Below are positions 7,941-16,966 of a stretch of 64,000 nucleotides of DNA, in pieces. The stretch comes from JAXMCI01 sp046349435 (GTDB lineage Bacteria > Pseudomonadota > Alphaproteobacteria > Dongiales > Dongiaceae): the NCBI GenBank assembly GCA_046349435.1, contig JAXMCI010000017.1, positions 62,001-126,000 of the forward strand. Reading direction: 5' to 3'. The notes below the pieces were generated by a model. The model saw only the letters and a list, made by a program, of their open reading frames with translations. It ran no database searches and was not told where the DNA came from. The stretch's first letter is position 1; every line of letters begins with the position of its first letter. The position numbers and the translations under genes are program-made.

Positions 7941-9482
7941 ATGACCGAGCCGACCGCCCGCGCCGCCCGCGACCGCGGCACGCGCCGGCCCCGCCGCGAG
8001 GCCGGGCTGAAGCAGGTGCCCTGGCGGCTCCTCGAGAATCCCTATGCCCCGATCGAGGTGCTGCGGCCCGAGCAGGTCGAGGCGATCCACGACGCCTCGA
8101 TGACGATCCTCGAGCGGATCGGGATCGAGCTGCTCGGCGACGAGGCGCTGTCGATCCTGCACGCCCACGGCGCGGCGGTCGACTTCGCCAGTCGCCGGGT
8201 GCGCATGGACCGCGCGCTGGTGCTGGAGTGGGTGGCCAAGGCGCCGTCCCGCTTCACGCTCCATGCCCGCAACCCCGGGCGCAGCCTCCAGATCGGCGGC
8301 CGGTCGGTGGTGCTCTGCGCCGTCGCCGGCGCGCCCAACGTCTCCGACCTCGATCGCGGCCGGCGGCCGGGCAGCTTCGCCGACTATCGCGACCTGCTGC
8401 GGCTGACCCAGAGCCTCAACGTCCTGCATCTCGCGGCGGGCTACCCGGTCGAGCCGATCGACCTGCCGCCGGCCACCCGCCACCTCGAGGCCTACCGCGC
8501 CTATGTCACGCTGACCGACCGGGTGTGGCAGTCCTCCGGCATCGGCGCGCCGCGGGTCGAGGATGCCATCGCGATGAACTGCCTCGCCCGCGGCATCGAC
8601 CGCGACCGGCTGGCCGCCGAGCCCGGGCTGCTCACCACCATCAACACCAACTCGCCGCTGCGCGTCGACGCCGCCATGCTCGACGGCCTCACCGCCATGG
8701 CGCGGGCCGGGCAGGCGGTGATCGTGACGCCGTTCACGCTGTCCGGCGCCATGGCGCCGGCGACCCTGGCGGCCGCGCTCGCCCAGCAGAACGCCGAGGC
8801 GCTCGCCGTCCTCGCCTATGCCCAGATGGTGCGGCCGGGCGCGCCCGTGCTCTATGGCGGCTTCACCTCGAACGTCGACATGCGCAGCGGCGCGCCGGCC
8901 TTCGGCACGCCCGAATACACCAAGGCGGCGCTGGCCGGCGGCCAGCTCGCGCGGCGCTACGGCCTGCCCTACCGCTCGAGCAACGCCTGCGCCGCCAACG
9001 CGGTCGACGCCCAGGCGGCCTACGAATCCGAGATGTCGCTGTGGGGCGCGGTGATGGGCGGCGCCCATCTCGTCAAGCACGGCGCCGGCTGGATGGAGGG
9101 CGGGCTGGTCGCTTCCTTCGAGAAGATGGTGGTGGACGCCGAGATGCTGCAGATGATGGCCGAGTTCCTGCAGCCGCTCGCCGTCGACGAGGACAGCCTC
9201 GGCCTGTCGGCGATCGCCGAGGTCGGCCCGGGCGGCCACTTCTTCGGCGCCGCCCACACGCTGGCCCGCTACGAGACCGCCTTCTACGCCCCGCTGCTCT
9301 CCGACTGGCGCAACTTCGAGAGCTGGCGCCAGGCCGGCGCGAAGGACGCGGCCCAGCGCGCCAACGCAATCTGGAAGCAGCTCCTCGCCGACTACCAGCC
9401 GCCGCCGCTCGACCCGGCGGTCGACGAGGCGCTCGCGGACTACGTGGCGCGGCGCACGGCGGAGGGTGGCGTGCCGGTCTGA
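7941..9482 (+). CDS. MttB-superfamily corrinoid-dependent methyltransferase (non-pyrrolysine)
   Basis: A 513-residue member of the trimethylamine methyltransferase superfamily. It reads through without an in-frame amber codon, so it belongs to the non-pyrrolysine branch, some members of which demethylate quaternary amines such as glycine betaine or proline betaine. No corrinoid protein or corrinoid methyltransferase gene is adjacent. ATG at 7941 is preferred to an in-frame ATG at 7914, but this is not certain. The nearby dimethylglycine/sarcosine dehydrogenase-like gene fits stepwise demethylation of a methylated amine. The substrate is unproven. Confidence 0.85.
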   Translation: MTEPTARAARDRGTRRPRREAGLKQVPWRLLENPYAPIEVLRPEQVEAIHDASMTILERIGIELLGDEALSILHAHGAAVDFASRRVRMDRALVLEWVAKAPSRFTLHARNPGRSLQIGGRSVVLCAVAGAPNVSDLDRGRRPGSFADYRDLLRLTQSLNVLHLAAGYPVEPIDLPPATRHLEAYRAYVTLTDRVWQSSGIGAPRVEDAIAMNCLARGIDRDRLAAEPGLLTTINTNSPLRVDAAMLDGLTAMARAGQAVIVTPFTLSGAMAPATLAAALAQQNAEALAVLAYAQMVRPGAPVLYGGFTSNVDMRSGAPAFGTPEYTKAALAGGQLARRYGLPYRSSNACAANAVDAQAAYESEMSLWGAVMGGAHLVKHGAGWMEGGLVASFEKMVVDAEMLQMMAEFLQPLAVDEDSLGLSAIAEVGPGGHFFGAAHTLARYETAFYAPLLSDWRNFESWRQAGAKDAAQRANAIWKQLLADYQPPPLDPAVDEALADYVARRTAEGGVPV

Positions 9483-10471
9483 GGCGCCAAGACCCGCAGC
9501 ACCTCCTTGGATCCCATTCCTCCGAGATCGCGCAGGCCTCGTCCTTCGACGCGCTCAAGGACGAGCCGGAGAGCGTGCGCCCCTCGTTCGAGCCCGTCCT
9601 GAGCGCGTCGAAGGGCGAGGTCGGCACGGCCGCCGCCCGGGCCCATGACCTCGATGTGGAGGTGGTCGTCGTGGCGGGCGGCGCGGCAGCCCTGGAAGCG
9701 GACCTTGCCGCCGGTGACCGCCAGCCGCTGCGCGAGATAGGGCTCGATGAAGAGCCGGGTCACCTCCGGCCGGGCGGTGAGCCAGCCGACCATCCAGGCG
9801 GTGCGCTCGGGGTCGATGACCCAGCGCGGCGGGTCCGGCTGCAGCCAGGGCAGGTCCCAGCGCAGCGGCGTCCAGCGGCCGGCGCAGGACGGGGTCTCGC
9901 CCGGCCCGGGGCGCTCATAGACGAAGTAGCCGAGCGGGGAGGGCGAGCCGCCCGGGATGGCGTGGCCGTCGGCGGCGTCGCGGTAGAAATAGGCGAGGTC
10001 GACCTTGCGGCCGTCGCGGTGGCTGAGATGCGGCAGCATCGGAAAGCCGTCGACGAAGGGGAAGCTGCCCTCCAGCACGGTGAGCCGGCTGCCGGGGAAC
10101 CGGCGGGCGGCCTCGGCGGCCAGGGCCTCGAGCAGCGCCAGCACGGCGGGCCGCACATAGCTGCGGTTGAGCGCGCAGTTGAGCGGGGTCGCGGCGACCA
10201 GCGCGCCGCCGTCGCTGCCGCAGGGCAGCCTCGCCCGGCCCATCGCGGCGGCCAGCGGCGGCACGACCGCCAGGGTCAGCGCCGCGTAGAGCAGCACCCC
10301 GCAAAGCAGCCCGGCGGCGATCCGGACCGGCGCCGGGCGACGGCGCAGCCCGGGCAGCCGCGCCGTGGCGCAACCCAGCAGCCAGGCGATGCCGCCGATC
10401 TGCGTCAGCGCGGTGAGCGCGAGGAACAGCGCCGCCGGGACCAGGATCCGCAGCCGGCGCCGTGCTTGCAT
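9440..10471 (-). CDS. Membrane-anchored LAS-type zinc metallopeptidase (M15/M74-like)
   Basis: A 343-residue protein with two N-terminal hydrophobic segments (about residues 9-35 and 51-75) and a periplasmic domain. The domain carries the LAS zinc motif: His151 and Asp158 (H-x6-D in SHRDGRKVD) and His270-x-His272 (HDDHLHIE). LAS enzymes cut peptidoglycan cross-links or stem peptides. The last 60 or so residues come from a dispersed intergenic repeat (9539-9620), and the reading frame ends 43 bp inside the convergent MttB gene, so the native C-terminus probably ends near residue 280. It follows nhaA by 9 bp and is probably co-transcribed with it. Confidence 0.75.
   Translation of the reverse strand: MQARRRLRILVPAALFLALTALTQIGGIAWLLGCATARLPGLRRRPAPVRIAAGLLCGVLLYAALTLAVVPPLAAAMGRARLPCGSDGGALVAATPLNCALNRSYVRPAVLALLEALAAEAARRFPGSRLTVLEGSFPFVDGFPMLPHLSHRDGRKVDLAYFYRDAADGHAIPGGSPSPLGYFVYERPGPGETPSCAGRWTPLRWDLPWLQPDPPRWVIDPERTAWMVGWLTARPEVTRLFIEPYLAQRLAVTGGKVRFQGCRAARHDDHLHIEVMGPGGGRADLALRRAQDGLERGAHALRLVLERVEGRGLRDLGGMGSKEVLRVLAPQTGTPPSAVRRAT
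9539..9620. repeat. Dispersed inverted repeat of the CCTTCGACGCGCTCAGGACG type
   Basis: Two inverted copies (about 9542-9563 TCCTTCGACGCGCTCAAGGA and about 9593-9615) flank a short spacer. This unit is a familiar intergenic repeat in proteobacteria. Here it is read in frame as the C-terminal tail of the metallopeptidase gene. Confidence 0.7.
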
Positions 10472-10480
10472 GGCCGGCGG

Positions 10481-11662
10481 TCACCGCCCTCGCCGCAGCA
10501 CCAGCCTCAGCGCCGCCAGCCCGACCAGTGCCGAGAGGATCGAGCCGGCCAGCACGCCGAGCCGGAGCTTGGCGGCGTGGGCGTCGTCCTCCCAGGCGAG
10601 CGTGCCGATGAACAGGCTCATGGTGAAGCCGATGCCGGTGACGATGCTGGCGGCGTAGAGCCCGCTCCAGCCGACGCCCTCGGGCAGCGCCGCGACGCGC
10701 AGCCGGACGGCCAGCCAGGAGGCGCCGAAGACGCCGATCTGCTTGCCGGCGAAGAGGCCGAACGCGATGCCGAGCGAGATCTTCTCGGTCAGCGCCGCCA
10801 GGGTGATGCCGGCGAAGGAGACGCCGGCATTGGCGAAGCCGAACACCGGCATGATGAGGTAGCCGACCCAGGGATGCAGCGCATGCTCCAGCCGGTGCAG
10901 CGGCGAGCCGCCCTCGCGGTCCCGGAGCGGCACGGTGAGCGCGGTGGCGACCCCCGCCAGGGTGGCGTGCACGCCCGACTTCAGGACGCAGACCCAGAGC
11001 GCCGCGCCGAGCAGCATGTAGGGCGTGATCCGGGTCACCCCGGCGAGGTTGAGCGCCACCATGACGACCAGGATGACGGCGGCCAGGCCGAGGCTGAGCA
11101 GCGACAGGTCGTAGGTATAGAAGACCGCGATGATGACGATGGCGCCGAGGTCGTCGATGATGGCGAGCGCCACCAGGAAGGCCTTGAGCGCGGTCGGCAC
11201 CGCCGGCCCGGCCAGCGACAGCACGGCGACGGCGAAGGCGATGTCGGTGGCCGCCGGCACCGCCCAGCCGCGCAGCGCGGTGGCGTCGCCGAGGTTGAAC
11301 AGCACGTAGATCGCCGCCGGCGCCGCCATGCCGCCGACCGCGGCGACGGCGGGCAGCAGCGCCCGCTGCAGGCTGGAGAGCTCGCCCTCCCGGAGCTCGC
11401 GCTTGATCTCCAGCCCGACCAGCAGGAAGAACACCGCCATCAGCCCGTCGTTGATCCACAGCAGCAGCGGCTTGTCGAGCTTGAGGGCGCCGACCCGGAT
11501 GGTGACCGGCAGGTCGAGGAAGGCCTGGTAGAGGTCCGAGAGGCCGCTGTTCGAGACGATCAGGGCGAGTGCCGCCGCGCCGATCAGGATGAAGCCCGCC
11601 GCCGACTCGACGGCGAGGAAGCGCTGCAGCAGGCTGACCACCGGGGCGGCGGCACGGATCAT
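10481..11662 (-). CDS. nhaA: Na+/H+ antiporter NhaA
   Basis: A 393-residue inner-membrane antiporter that exports Na+ for H+ and controls cytoplasmic pH. Key residues match the E. coli protein with an offset of seven: Thr139-Asp140 (TDIAFA), the ion-binding pair Asp170-Asp171 (AIIDDLGAI) and Lys307 (FAGKQIG). Length and about 12 hydrophobic segments are normal. The metallopeptidase gene follows directly. It is divergent from the phaJ-like gene, with about 240 bp between them. Confidence 0.96.
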   Translation of the reverse strand: MIRAAAPVVSLLQRFLAVESAAGFILIGAAALALIVSNSGLSDLYQAFLDLPVTIRVGALKLDKPLLLWINDGLMAVFFLLVGLEIKRELREGELSSLQRALLPAVAAVGGMAAPAAIYVLFNLGDATALRGWAVPAATDIAFAVAVLSLAGPAVPTALKAFLVALAIIDDLGAIVIIAVFYTYDLSLLSLGLAAVILVVMVALNLAGVTRITPYMLLGAALWVCVLKSGVHATLAGVATALTVPLRDREGGSPLHRLEHALHPWVGYLIMPVFGFANAGVSFAGITLAALTEKISLGIAFGLFAGKQIGVFGASWLAVRLRVAALPEGVGWSGLYAASIVTGIGFTMSLFIGTLAWEDDAHAAKLRLGVLAGSILSALVGLAALRLVLRRGR

Positions 11663-11901
11663 ATGGCGGGCTCCTTGAAGGGCGGGCGAACTCTAGGGGG
11701 AGGCAGAGTGTCACGTAAGTGGGTCGGCAAAGAGGGTCGGGGGCCGGCAACCCCCGGCCGCGGGTTGCCATTGAGGATCATTGGCAGGCGCCGGGCAACG
11801 GCAGAGCCTCGCTTGCTGGCGCCTTCGCGTCTGCCTATATTGCGCCGCAGCAGGCTGCTGCAGCGCGGAATCGCCGCCTCCCGCCTGCCAGGATGGGTTT
11901 G

Positions 11902-12348
11902 ATGCAGGAATTGCACGGCTATTATCTCGAGGATCTCAGCGTCGGGATGACGGCGATCTACGCCAAGACGGTGACCGACGCCGACGTGGTGCTGTTCGCC
12001 GGCGTGTCCGGCGACGTCAATCCGGTCCACCTCAACCAGGAATTCGCCGACCGCACCATGTTCCGCGGCCGCATCGCCCACGGCATGCTGACGGCGAGCT
12101 TCATCTCCACCGTGCTCGGCACCAAGCTGCCGGGGCCGGGCTGCATCTATGTCAGCCAGAGCCTCAAGTTCAAGGCGCCGGTCCGGGTCGGCGACACGGT
12201 CAACGCCCGGGTCACCGTGACCTCGGTCGACCTCGAGCGCGGCCGGGTCGTGGTCGGCACCGTCTGCACGGTCGGCGGCAGCACGGTGATCGACGGCGAG
12301 GCGATGCTGCTGGTGCCGCGGCGCGCCGCCCAGCAGGCGGCCGAGTAG
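11902..12348 (+). CDS. MaoC/PhaJ-type (R)-specific enoyl-CoA hydratase
   Basis: A 148-residue single hotdog-fold hydratase. The catalytic Asp38 and His43 are in GDVNPVHL, the signature of R-hydratases that feed (R)-3-hydroxyacyl-CoA to polyhydroxyalkanoate synthesis. The start at 11902 is chosen for the AGGA ribosome site about 8 bases upstream; ATG at 11893 is also possible. It stands alone before ribF. Confidence 0.88.
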   Translation: MQELHGYYLEDLSVGMTAIYAKTVTDADVVLFAGVSGDVNPVHLNQEFADRTMFRGRIAHGMLTASFISTVLGTKLPGPGCIYVSQSLKFKAPVRVGDTVNARVTVTSVDLERGRVVVGTVCTVGGSTVIDGEAMLLVPRRAAQQAAE

Positions 12349-12439
12349 GGCGCCTTCCGCCTATCCAGGGCGGCGGCGGCGCGATAAGGTCGCCGGCCGC
12401 CGGCCCGGGGCCGGCGGGTTGCAGGCAACGGTTCCGGCG

Positions 12440-13507
12440 ATGCGGCTGTTCCGCCATTACAACGAGGTGCCGGTCGAGGCGCGCGGCGCGGCCGTGGCGA
12501 TCGGCAACTTCGACGGCGTGCATCGCGGCCACCAGGCGGTGATCGCGCGGGCCGCCGCGCGGGCGCGCGATCTCGGCACCGGCCACGCCGTGCTGACCTT
12601 CGAGCCGCATCCGCGCAGCTGGTTCCGCCCGTCCGAGGAGCCGTTCCGGCTCACCCCCTTCCGCACCAAGGTGCGCCAGCTCGAGGCGATCGGCGTCGAG
12701 CATCTCTTCGTGCTGCATTTCGACGCCGAGCTCGCCGGCAAGAGCGCCGAGGCCTTCGTCGTCGAGGTGCTGAGCGAGGGGCTCGACGTCGCCCATGTCG
12801 TGGTCGGCTACGACTTCGTCTTCGGCCAGGGCCGGCGGGGCACCGCCGAGCTGCTGGCCGAGCTCGGCCGGCCGCGCGGCTTCGGCGTCACCACGGTCGA
12901 GCCGGTGGCCGGGCCCGGCGGCGAGATCTTCTCCTCGACCAAGGTGCGCGAGCATCTCGCCGCCGGCCGGGCCGACGCCGCGACGCGGCAGCTCGGCCGC
13001 CCCTGGGAGATCGAGGCCCGGGTCGAGCATGGCGACCGCCGCGGCCGGACCATCGGCTTCCCCACCGCCAACCTGGCGCTCGGCGAATATCTCCGCCCGG
13101 CGCTCGGGGTCTACGCCGTCAGGGCCGGCATCGACGAGGGCCGCGGCACGGTGTGGCACGACGGCGTCGCCAACATCGGTCGCCGGCCGACCGTCAGCGG
13201 CACCCGGGTGCAGCTCGAGGCCCACCTCTTCGACTTCGCCGGCGACCTCTATGGCCGCCATCTCCGGGTGGCGCTGATCGACTTCCTGCGGCCGGAGCGC
13301 AAGTTCGACGGGCTGCCGGCGCTCACCGCGCAGATCGCCGAGGACGGCCGCCAGGCGCGCGCCCGGCTCGCCGCCTATGACGGGCCGGCGCCCGGCGCGG
13401 TGCCGTCGCCCATGCCGGGCGTCCCCCCGTCCGGTTCGGCCGCGCCGGAGGATCGCCGCGGCCTCTACGAGCGGGCGTTGAGCCCGCAGCGCGACGGCGA
13501 GCGCTGA
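12440..13507 (+). CDS. ribF: Bifunctional riboflavin kinase / FAD synthetase
   Basis: A 355-residue enzyme that makes FMN and then FAD from riboflavin. The adenylyltransferase domain starts with GNFDGVHRGH (residues 22-31) and includes a STKVREHL motif. The C-terminal kinase domain has the GFPTANL motif. The start at 12440 gives the usual MRLFRHY opening; an in-frame ATG at 12419 is less likely. About 35 extra Pro/Ala/Arg-rich residues at the C-terminus have no clear role. ribF directly before ileS and lspA is the classic order. Confidence 0.95.
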   Translation: MRLFRHYNEVPVEARGAAVAIGNFDGVHRGHQAVIARAAARARDLGTGHAVLTFEPHPRSWFRPSEEPFRLTPFRTKVRQLEAIGVEHLFVLHFDAELAGKSAEAFVVEVLSEGLDVAHVVVGYDFVFGQGRRGTAELLAELGRPRGFGVTTVEPVAGPGGEIFSSTKVREHLAAGRADAATRQLGRPWEIEARVEHGDRRGRTIGFPTANLALGEYLRPALGVYAVRAGIDEGRGTVWHDGVANIGRRPTVSGTRVQLEAHLFDFAGDLYGRHLRVALIDFLRPERKFDGLPALTAQIAEDGRQARARLAAYDGPAPGAVPSPMPGVPPSGSAAPEDRRGLYERALSPQRDGER

Positions 13508-13600
13508 CGGCCTTTGCGCGCGGCGGCCGTTCCATCGTGCCGCCAAATGTGATTTATCAGGCGCCCGAGAGAGATAGCGGGCGTCAACGAGGGATTCGCC

Positions 13601-16426
13601 TTGGACTACAAGTCGACCGTCTTCCTGCCGCGCACCGACTTCCCGATGCGCGCCAACCTGCCGGAGCGCGAGCCCGGGCTGCTCGAGCGCTGGCGGTCGA
13701 TCGACCTGTTCGGCCAGCTCCGCGCCGCCTCGCGCGGCCGCGAGAAGTTCGTCCTGCATGACGGGCCGCCCTACGCCAACGGCGACATCCATATCGGCCA
13801 CGCCCTCAACAAGATCCTGAAGGACGTCATCAACCGCTCGCAGCAGATGCTGGGCAAGGACGCCAACTACGTCCCCGGCTGGGACTGCCACGGCCTGCCG
13901 ATCGAGTGGAAGATCGAGGAGAAGTACCGGGCCGCCGGCAAGGACAAGGACGCGGTGCCGATCGACGAGTTCCGCCGCGAGTGCCGCGACTTCGCCGAGC
14001 ACTGGATCGTCGAGCAGCGCCGCCAGTTCGAGCGCCTCGGCATCGTCGCCGACTGGGCCGATCCCTACACCACCATGGCCTATCCGGCCGAGGCCCAGAT
14101 CGTCCGCGAGATCGGCAAGTTCGTGATGAATGGCGGCCTCTACAAGGGCGCCAAGCCGGTGCTCTGGTCGGTGGTCGAGAAGACGGCGCTGGCCGAGGCC
14201 GAGGTCGAGTATCACGACCACGTCTCGACCACCATCTTCGTGCGCTTCCCGATCGTCGAGGCGCCGGAAGCCGCGCTGGCCGGGGCCGCGGCGGTGATCT
14301 GGACGACCACCCCCTGGACCATCCCGGGCAACCGGGCGATGGCCTACGGGCCGGAGATCGAGTACCAGCTGATCGAGGTCGGGAGCGTCGGCGAGGGCGC
14401 CGGCGCGGCCGCCGGCGAGCGGCTGCTGCTGGCCGCCGCCCTGGCGCCCGCGGCGCTCGCCGCCTTCGGCGTCACCGGCCACCGCGTGCTGGCGACGCTG
14501 CCCGGCACGGCGCTCGCCGGCACGGTGGCGCGCCATCCCTTCGCCGGCGATGGCTACGACTTCCCGGTGCCGCTGCTGCCCGGCGGCTTCGTCACCACCG
14601 AGCAGGGCACCGGCCTGGTCCACATCGCCCCCGGCCACGGCGCCGACGACTACGAGCTCGGCCTGGCGCATGGCATCCTGGCGCCGCAGACGGTCGGGCC
14701 GGACGGCGTCTACTACGACCAGGTGCCGCTGTTCGCCGGCAAGCGGGTGCTGACCCCCTACGGCAAGAAGGGCGATGCCGACGGCGCCGTCGCCGCGGCG
14801 CTGAAGGAGCGCGGCAAGCTGCTGGCCGAAGGCCGGCTGACGCATGCCTATCCGCATTCCTGGCGGTCGCGCGCGCCGCTGATCTTCCGCAACACGCCGC
14901 AATGGTTCATCTCGATGGAGCGCAACGGCCTGCGCCGCACCGCGCTCGCCGCCATCGACGAGACCCGCTTCGTGCCGCCGCAGGGCCGCAACCGGCTCTA
15001 TGCGATGATCGAGAACCGGCCGGACTGGTGCGTCTCGCGGCAGCGCGCCTGGGGCGTGCCGATCGCCGTCTTCGTCGACAAGCGCACCGGCGAGCCGCTG
15101 CGCGACCAGCGGGTGATCGACCGCATCGCCGCCGCCTTCGAGGCGGAGGGCGCCGACGCCTGGTTCACCAGCCCGCCCGGCCGCTTCCTCGGCAACGACC
15201 ACGACCCGGCCGCCTACGAGCAGGTCACCGACATCGTCGACGTCTGGTTCGACAGCGGCTCGACCCACGCCTTCGTGCTGGAGAAGCGGCCGGAGCTCGC
15301 CTGGCCGGCCTCGCTCTATCTCGAGGGCTCCGACCAGCATCGCGGCTGGTTCCACTCCTCGCTGCTGGAATCCTGCGGCACCCGCGGCCGGGCGCCGTTC
15401 GAGGCGGTGCTGACGCACGGCTTCGTGCTCGACGAGCAGGGCCGCAAGATGTCGAAGTCGCTCGGCAACGTGGTGGCGCCGCAGCAGGTGATGACCCAGC
15501 ACGGCGCCGACATCCTGCGGCTCTGGGTGGTCGCCTCGGACTATGCCGAGGACCTCAAGATCGGCCCGGAGATCATCAAGCACCATGCCGAGGCCTATCG
15601 CCGGCTGCGCAACACGCTGCGCTACCTGCTGGGGGCGCTGGCCGACTTCCGCCCGGCCGAGCGCCTGCCGGAGAGCGAGATGCCGCCGCTCGAGCGCTGG
15701 CTGCTGCACCGCCTCTGGGAGCTCGACCGGCTGGTCCGCCAGACCTGCGACGACTACGCCTTCCACCGGCTCTACACGGCGCTGCACAATTTCTGCGCCG
15801 TCGACCTCTCGGCCTTCTATTTCGACATCCGCAAGGACTCGCTCTATTGCGACGCGCCGGACGACCGCCGCCGGCGGGCCGCCCGGACCATGCTCGACAC
15901 CCTGTTCTCCTGCCTGACCGCCTGGCTGGCGCCGATCCTCTGCTTCACCGCCGAGGAGGCCTGGCTCGCGCGGCACGGCGACGACGGGCGCGACAGCGTG
16001 CATCTGCGCACCTTCCCGGAGATCCCGGCCGGCTGGCGCGACGACGCGCTCGCCGCCCGCTGGGAGCAGGTGCGCGCGGTGCGCCGCGTGGTCACCGGGG
16101 CGCTCGAGCTGGCGCGGGCCGACCGGCGCATCGGCGCCGGGCTGCAGGCCCACCCGGCGGTCCATCTCGGCGACGGCTACCGCGAGGCGCTGGCCGGGCT
16201 CGACCTCGCCGAGATCGCCATCACCTCCGGCCTGACGCTCGCCGACGGGCCGGCGCCCGACGGCGCCTTCACCCTGCCCGACGTGCCCGACGTCGCGGTC
16301 GTCGTCGCGCTCGCCGCGGGCGACAAGTGCGAGCGCTGCTGGCGCGTGCTGCCCGAGGTGGCGACCCCGCCCGCGCCGGGGCTCTGCGACCGCTGCGCCG
16401 CCGTGGTGGCGCCGCAGGCGGCATGA
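13601..16426 (+). CDS. ileS: Isoleucyl-tRNA synthetase
   Basis: A 941-residue class I aminoacyl-tRNA synthetase. The HIGH motif is at residues 64-67 (DIHIGHALN), KMSKS at 616-620, with the editing domain between them. The C-terminal zinc site is Cys910-x2-Cys913 and Cys929-x2-Cys932. It starts with TTG, preceded by a GAGGG ribosome site. The stop overlaps a possible lspA start (ATGA), so translation may be coupled. Confidence 0.97.
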   Translation: MDYKSTVFLPRTDFPMRANLPEREPGLLERWRSIDLFGQLRAASRGREKFVLHDGPPYANGDIHIGHALNKILKDVINRSQQMLGKDANYVPGWDCHGLPIEWKIEEKYRAAGKDKDAVPIDEFRRECRDFAEHWIVEQRRQFERLGIVADWADPYTTMAYPAEAQIVREIGKFVMNGGLYKGAKPVLWSVVEKTALAEAEVEYHDHVSTTIFVRFPIVEAPEAALAGAAAVIWTTTPWTIPGNRAMAYGPEIEYQLIEVGSVGEGAGAAAGERLLLAAALAPAALAAFGVTGHRVLATLPGTALAGTVARHPFAGDGYDFPVPLLPGGFVTTEQGTGLVHIAPGHGADDYELGLAHGILAPQTVGPDGVYYDQVPLFAGKRVLTPYGKKGDADGAVAAALKERGKLLAEGRLTHAYPHSWRSRAPLIFRNTPQWFISMERNGLRRTALAAIDETRFVPPQGRNRLYAMIENRPDWCVSRQRAWGVPIAVFVDKRTGEPLRDQRVIDRIAAAFEAEGADAWFTSPPGRFLGNDHDPAAYEQVTDIVDVWFDSGSTHAFVLEKRPELAWPASLYLEGSDQHRGWFHSSLLESCGTRGRAPFEAVLTHGFVLDEQGRKMSKSLGNVVAPQQVMTQHGADILRLWVVASDYAEDLKIGPEIIKHHAEAYRRLRNTLRYLLGALADFRPAERLPESEMPPLERWLLHRLWELDRLVRQTCDDYAFHRLYTALHNFCAVDLSAFYFDIRKDSLYCDAPDDRRRRAARTMLDTLFSCLTAWLAPILCFTAEEAWLARHGDDGRDSVHLRTFPEIPAGWRDDALAARWEQVRAVRRVVTGALELARADRRIGAGLQAHPAVHLGDGYREALAGLDLAEIAITSGLTLADGPAPDGAFTLPDVPDVAVVVALAAGDKCERCWRVLPEVATPPAPGLCDRCAAVVAPQAA

Positions 16427-16446
16427 GGCGCGGGGAGGCGGGCGGC

Positions 16447-16941
16447 ATGCCGGCGGTCGCCGCCGCGGCCCGGGCCAGGCTGCGCCGGCCGGCGCTGCTG
16501 CTCGCCGCGCTGGTCGTCATCCTCGACCAGCTCAGCAAGTGGTGGATCCTCGCCGAGGTGATGAACCCGCCGCGCGAGCTGGAGGTGAACGGCGTCTTCA
16601 ACGTCGTGCTCGCCTGGAACCGCGGCATCAGCTTCAGCCTGTTCCGCTCCGATTCGCCGCTCGGCCCCTATCTCTGGGCCGGGCTGGCGGCGGCGGTCGC
16701 CGTCGCGCTGGCCTTGTGGCTTGGCCGCGTCAATCGGACGCTGCCGGCCACGGCGATCGGGCTGGTCATCGGCGGCGCGATCGGCAATGCCATCGACCGG
16801 CTGCGCTTCGGCGCGGTCGTCGACTTCCTCGACCTGCACTTGGGCAGCTATCATTGGCCTGCCTTCAATTTGGCGGATTCGGCGATTACCGTCGGGGTGG
16901 TGCTGCTGCTGGCCGACGGCTTGTTCGCCCGGAACGGTTAG
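16447..16941 (+). CDS. lspA: Lipoprotein signal peptidase (signal peptidase II)
   Basis: A 164-residue inner-membrane aspartyl protease that cleaves prolipoprotein signal peptides. It has four hydrophobic helices and the two catalytic aspartates in GNAIDRL and NLADSAI. I prefer ATG at 16447 because GGGGAGG lies 8 bases upstream; ATG at 16423, overlapping the ileS stop, would add eight residues. It is followed by a lipoprotein gene, a likely substrate. Confidence 0.94.
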   Translation: MPAVAAAARARLRRPALLLAALVVILDQLSKWWILAEVMNPPRELEVNGVFNVVLAWNRGISFSLFRSDSPLGPYLWAGLAAAVAVALALWLGRVNRTLPATAIGLVIGGAIGNAIDRLRFGAVVDFLDLHLGSYHWPAFNLADSAITVGVVLLLADGLFARNG

Positions 16942-16966
16942 GATAGGTGTTGAGGTGGAGAGAGCG

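Noticed and set aside
8228..11902. A long plus-strand open frame across the MttB, metallopeptidase and nhaA region
   Set aside because: It is Arg/Gly/Gln-rich, overlaps three recognisable genes in other frames, and has no known domain.
12212..16165. A very long minus-strand open frame (about 1,300 codons) opposite ribF and ileS
   Set aside because: It is antisense to two well-conserved genes and has the His/Arg/Ala/Gly-rich composition typical of a GC-rich shadow frame.
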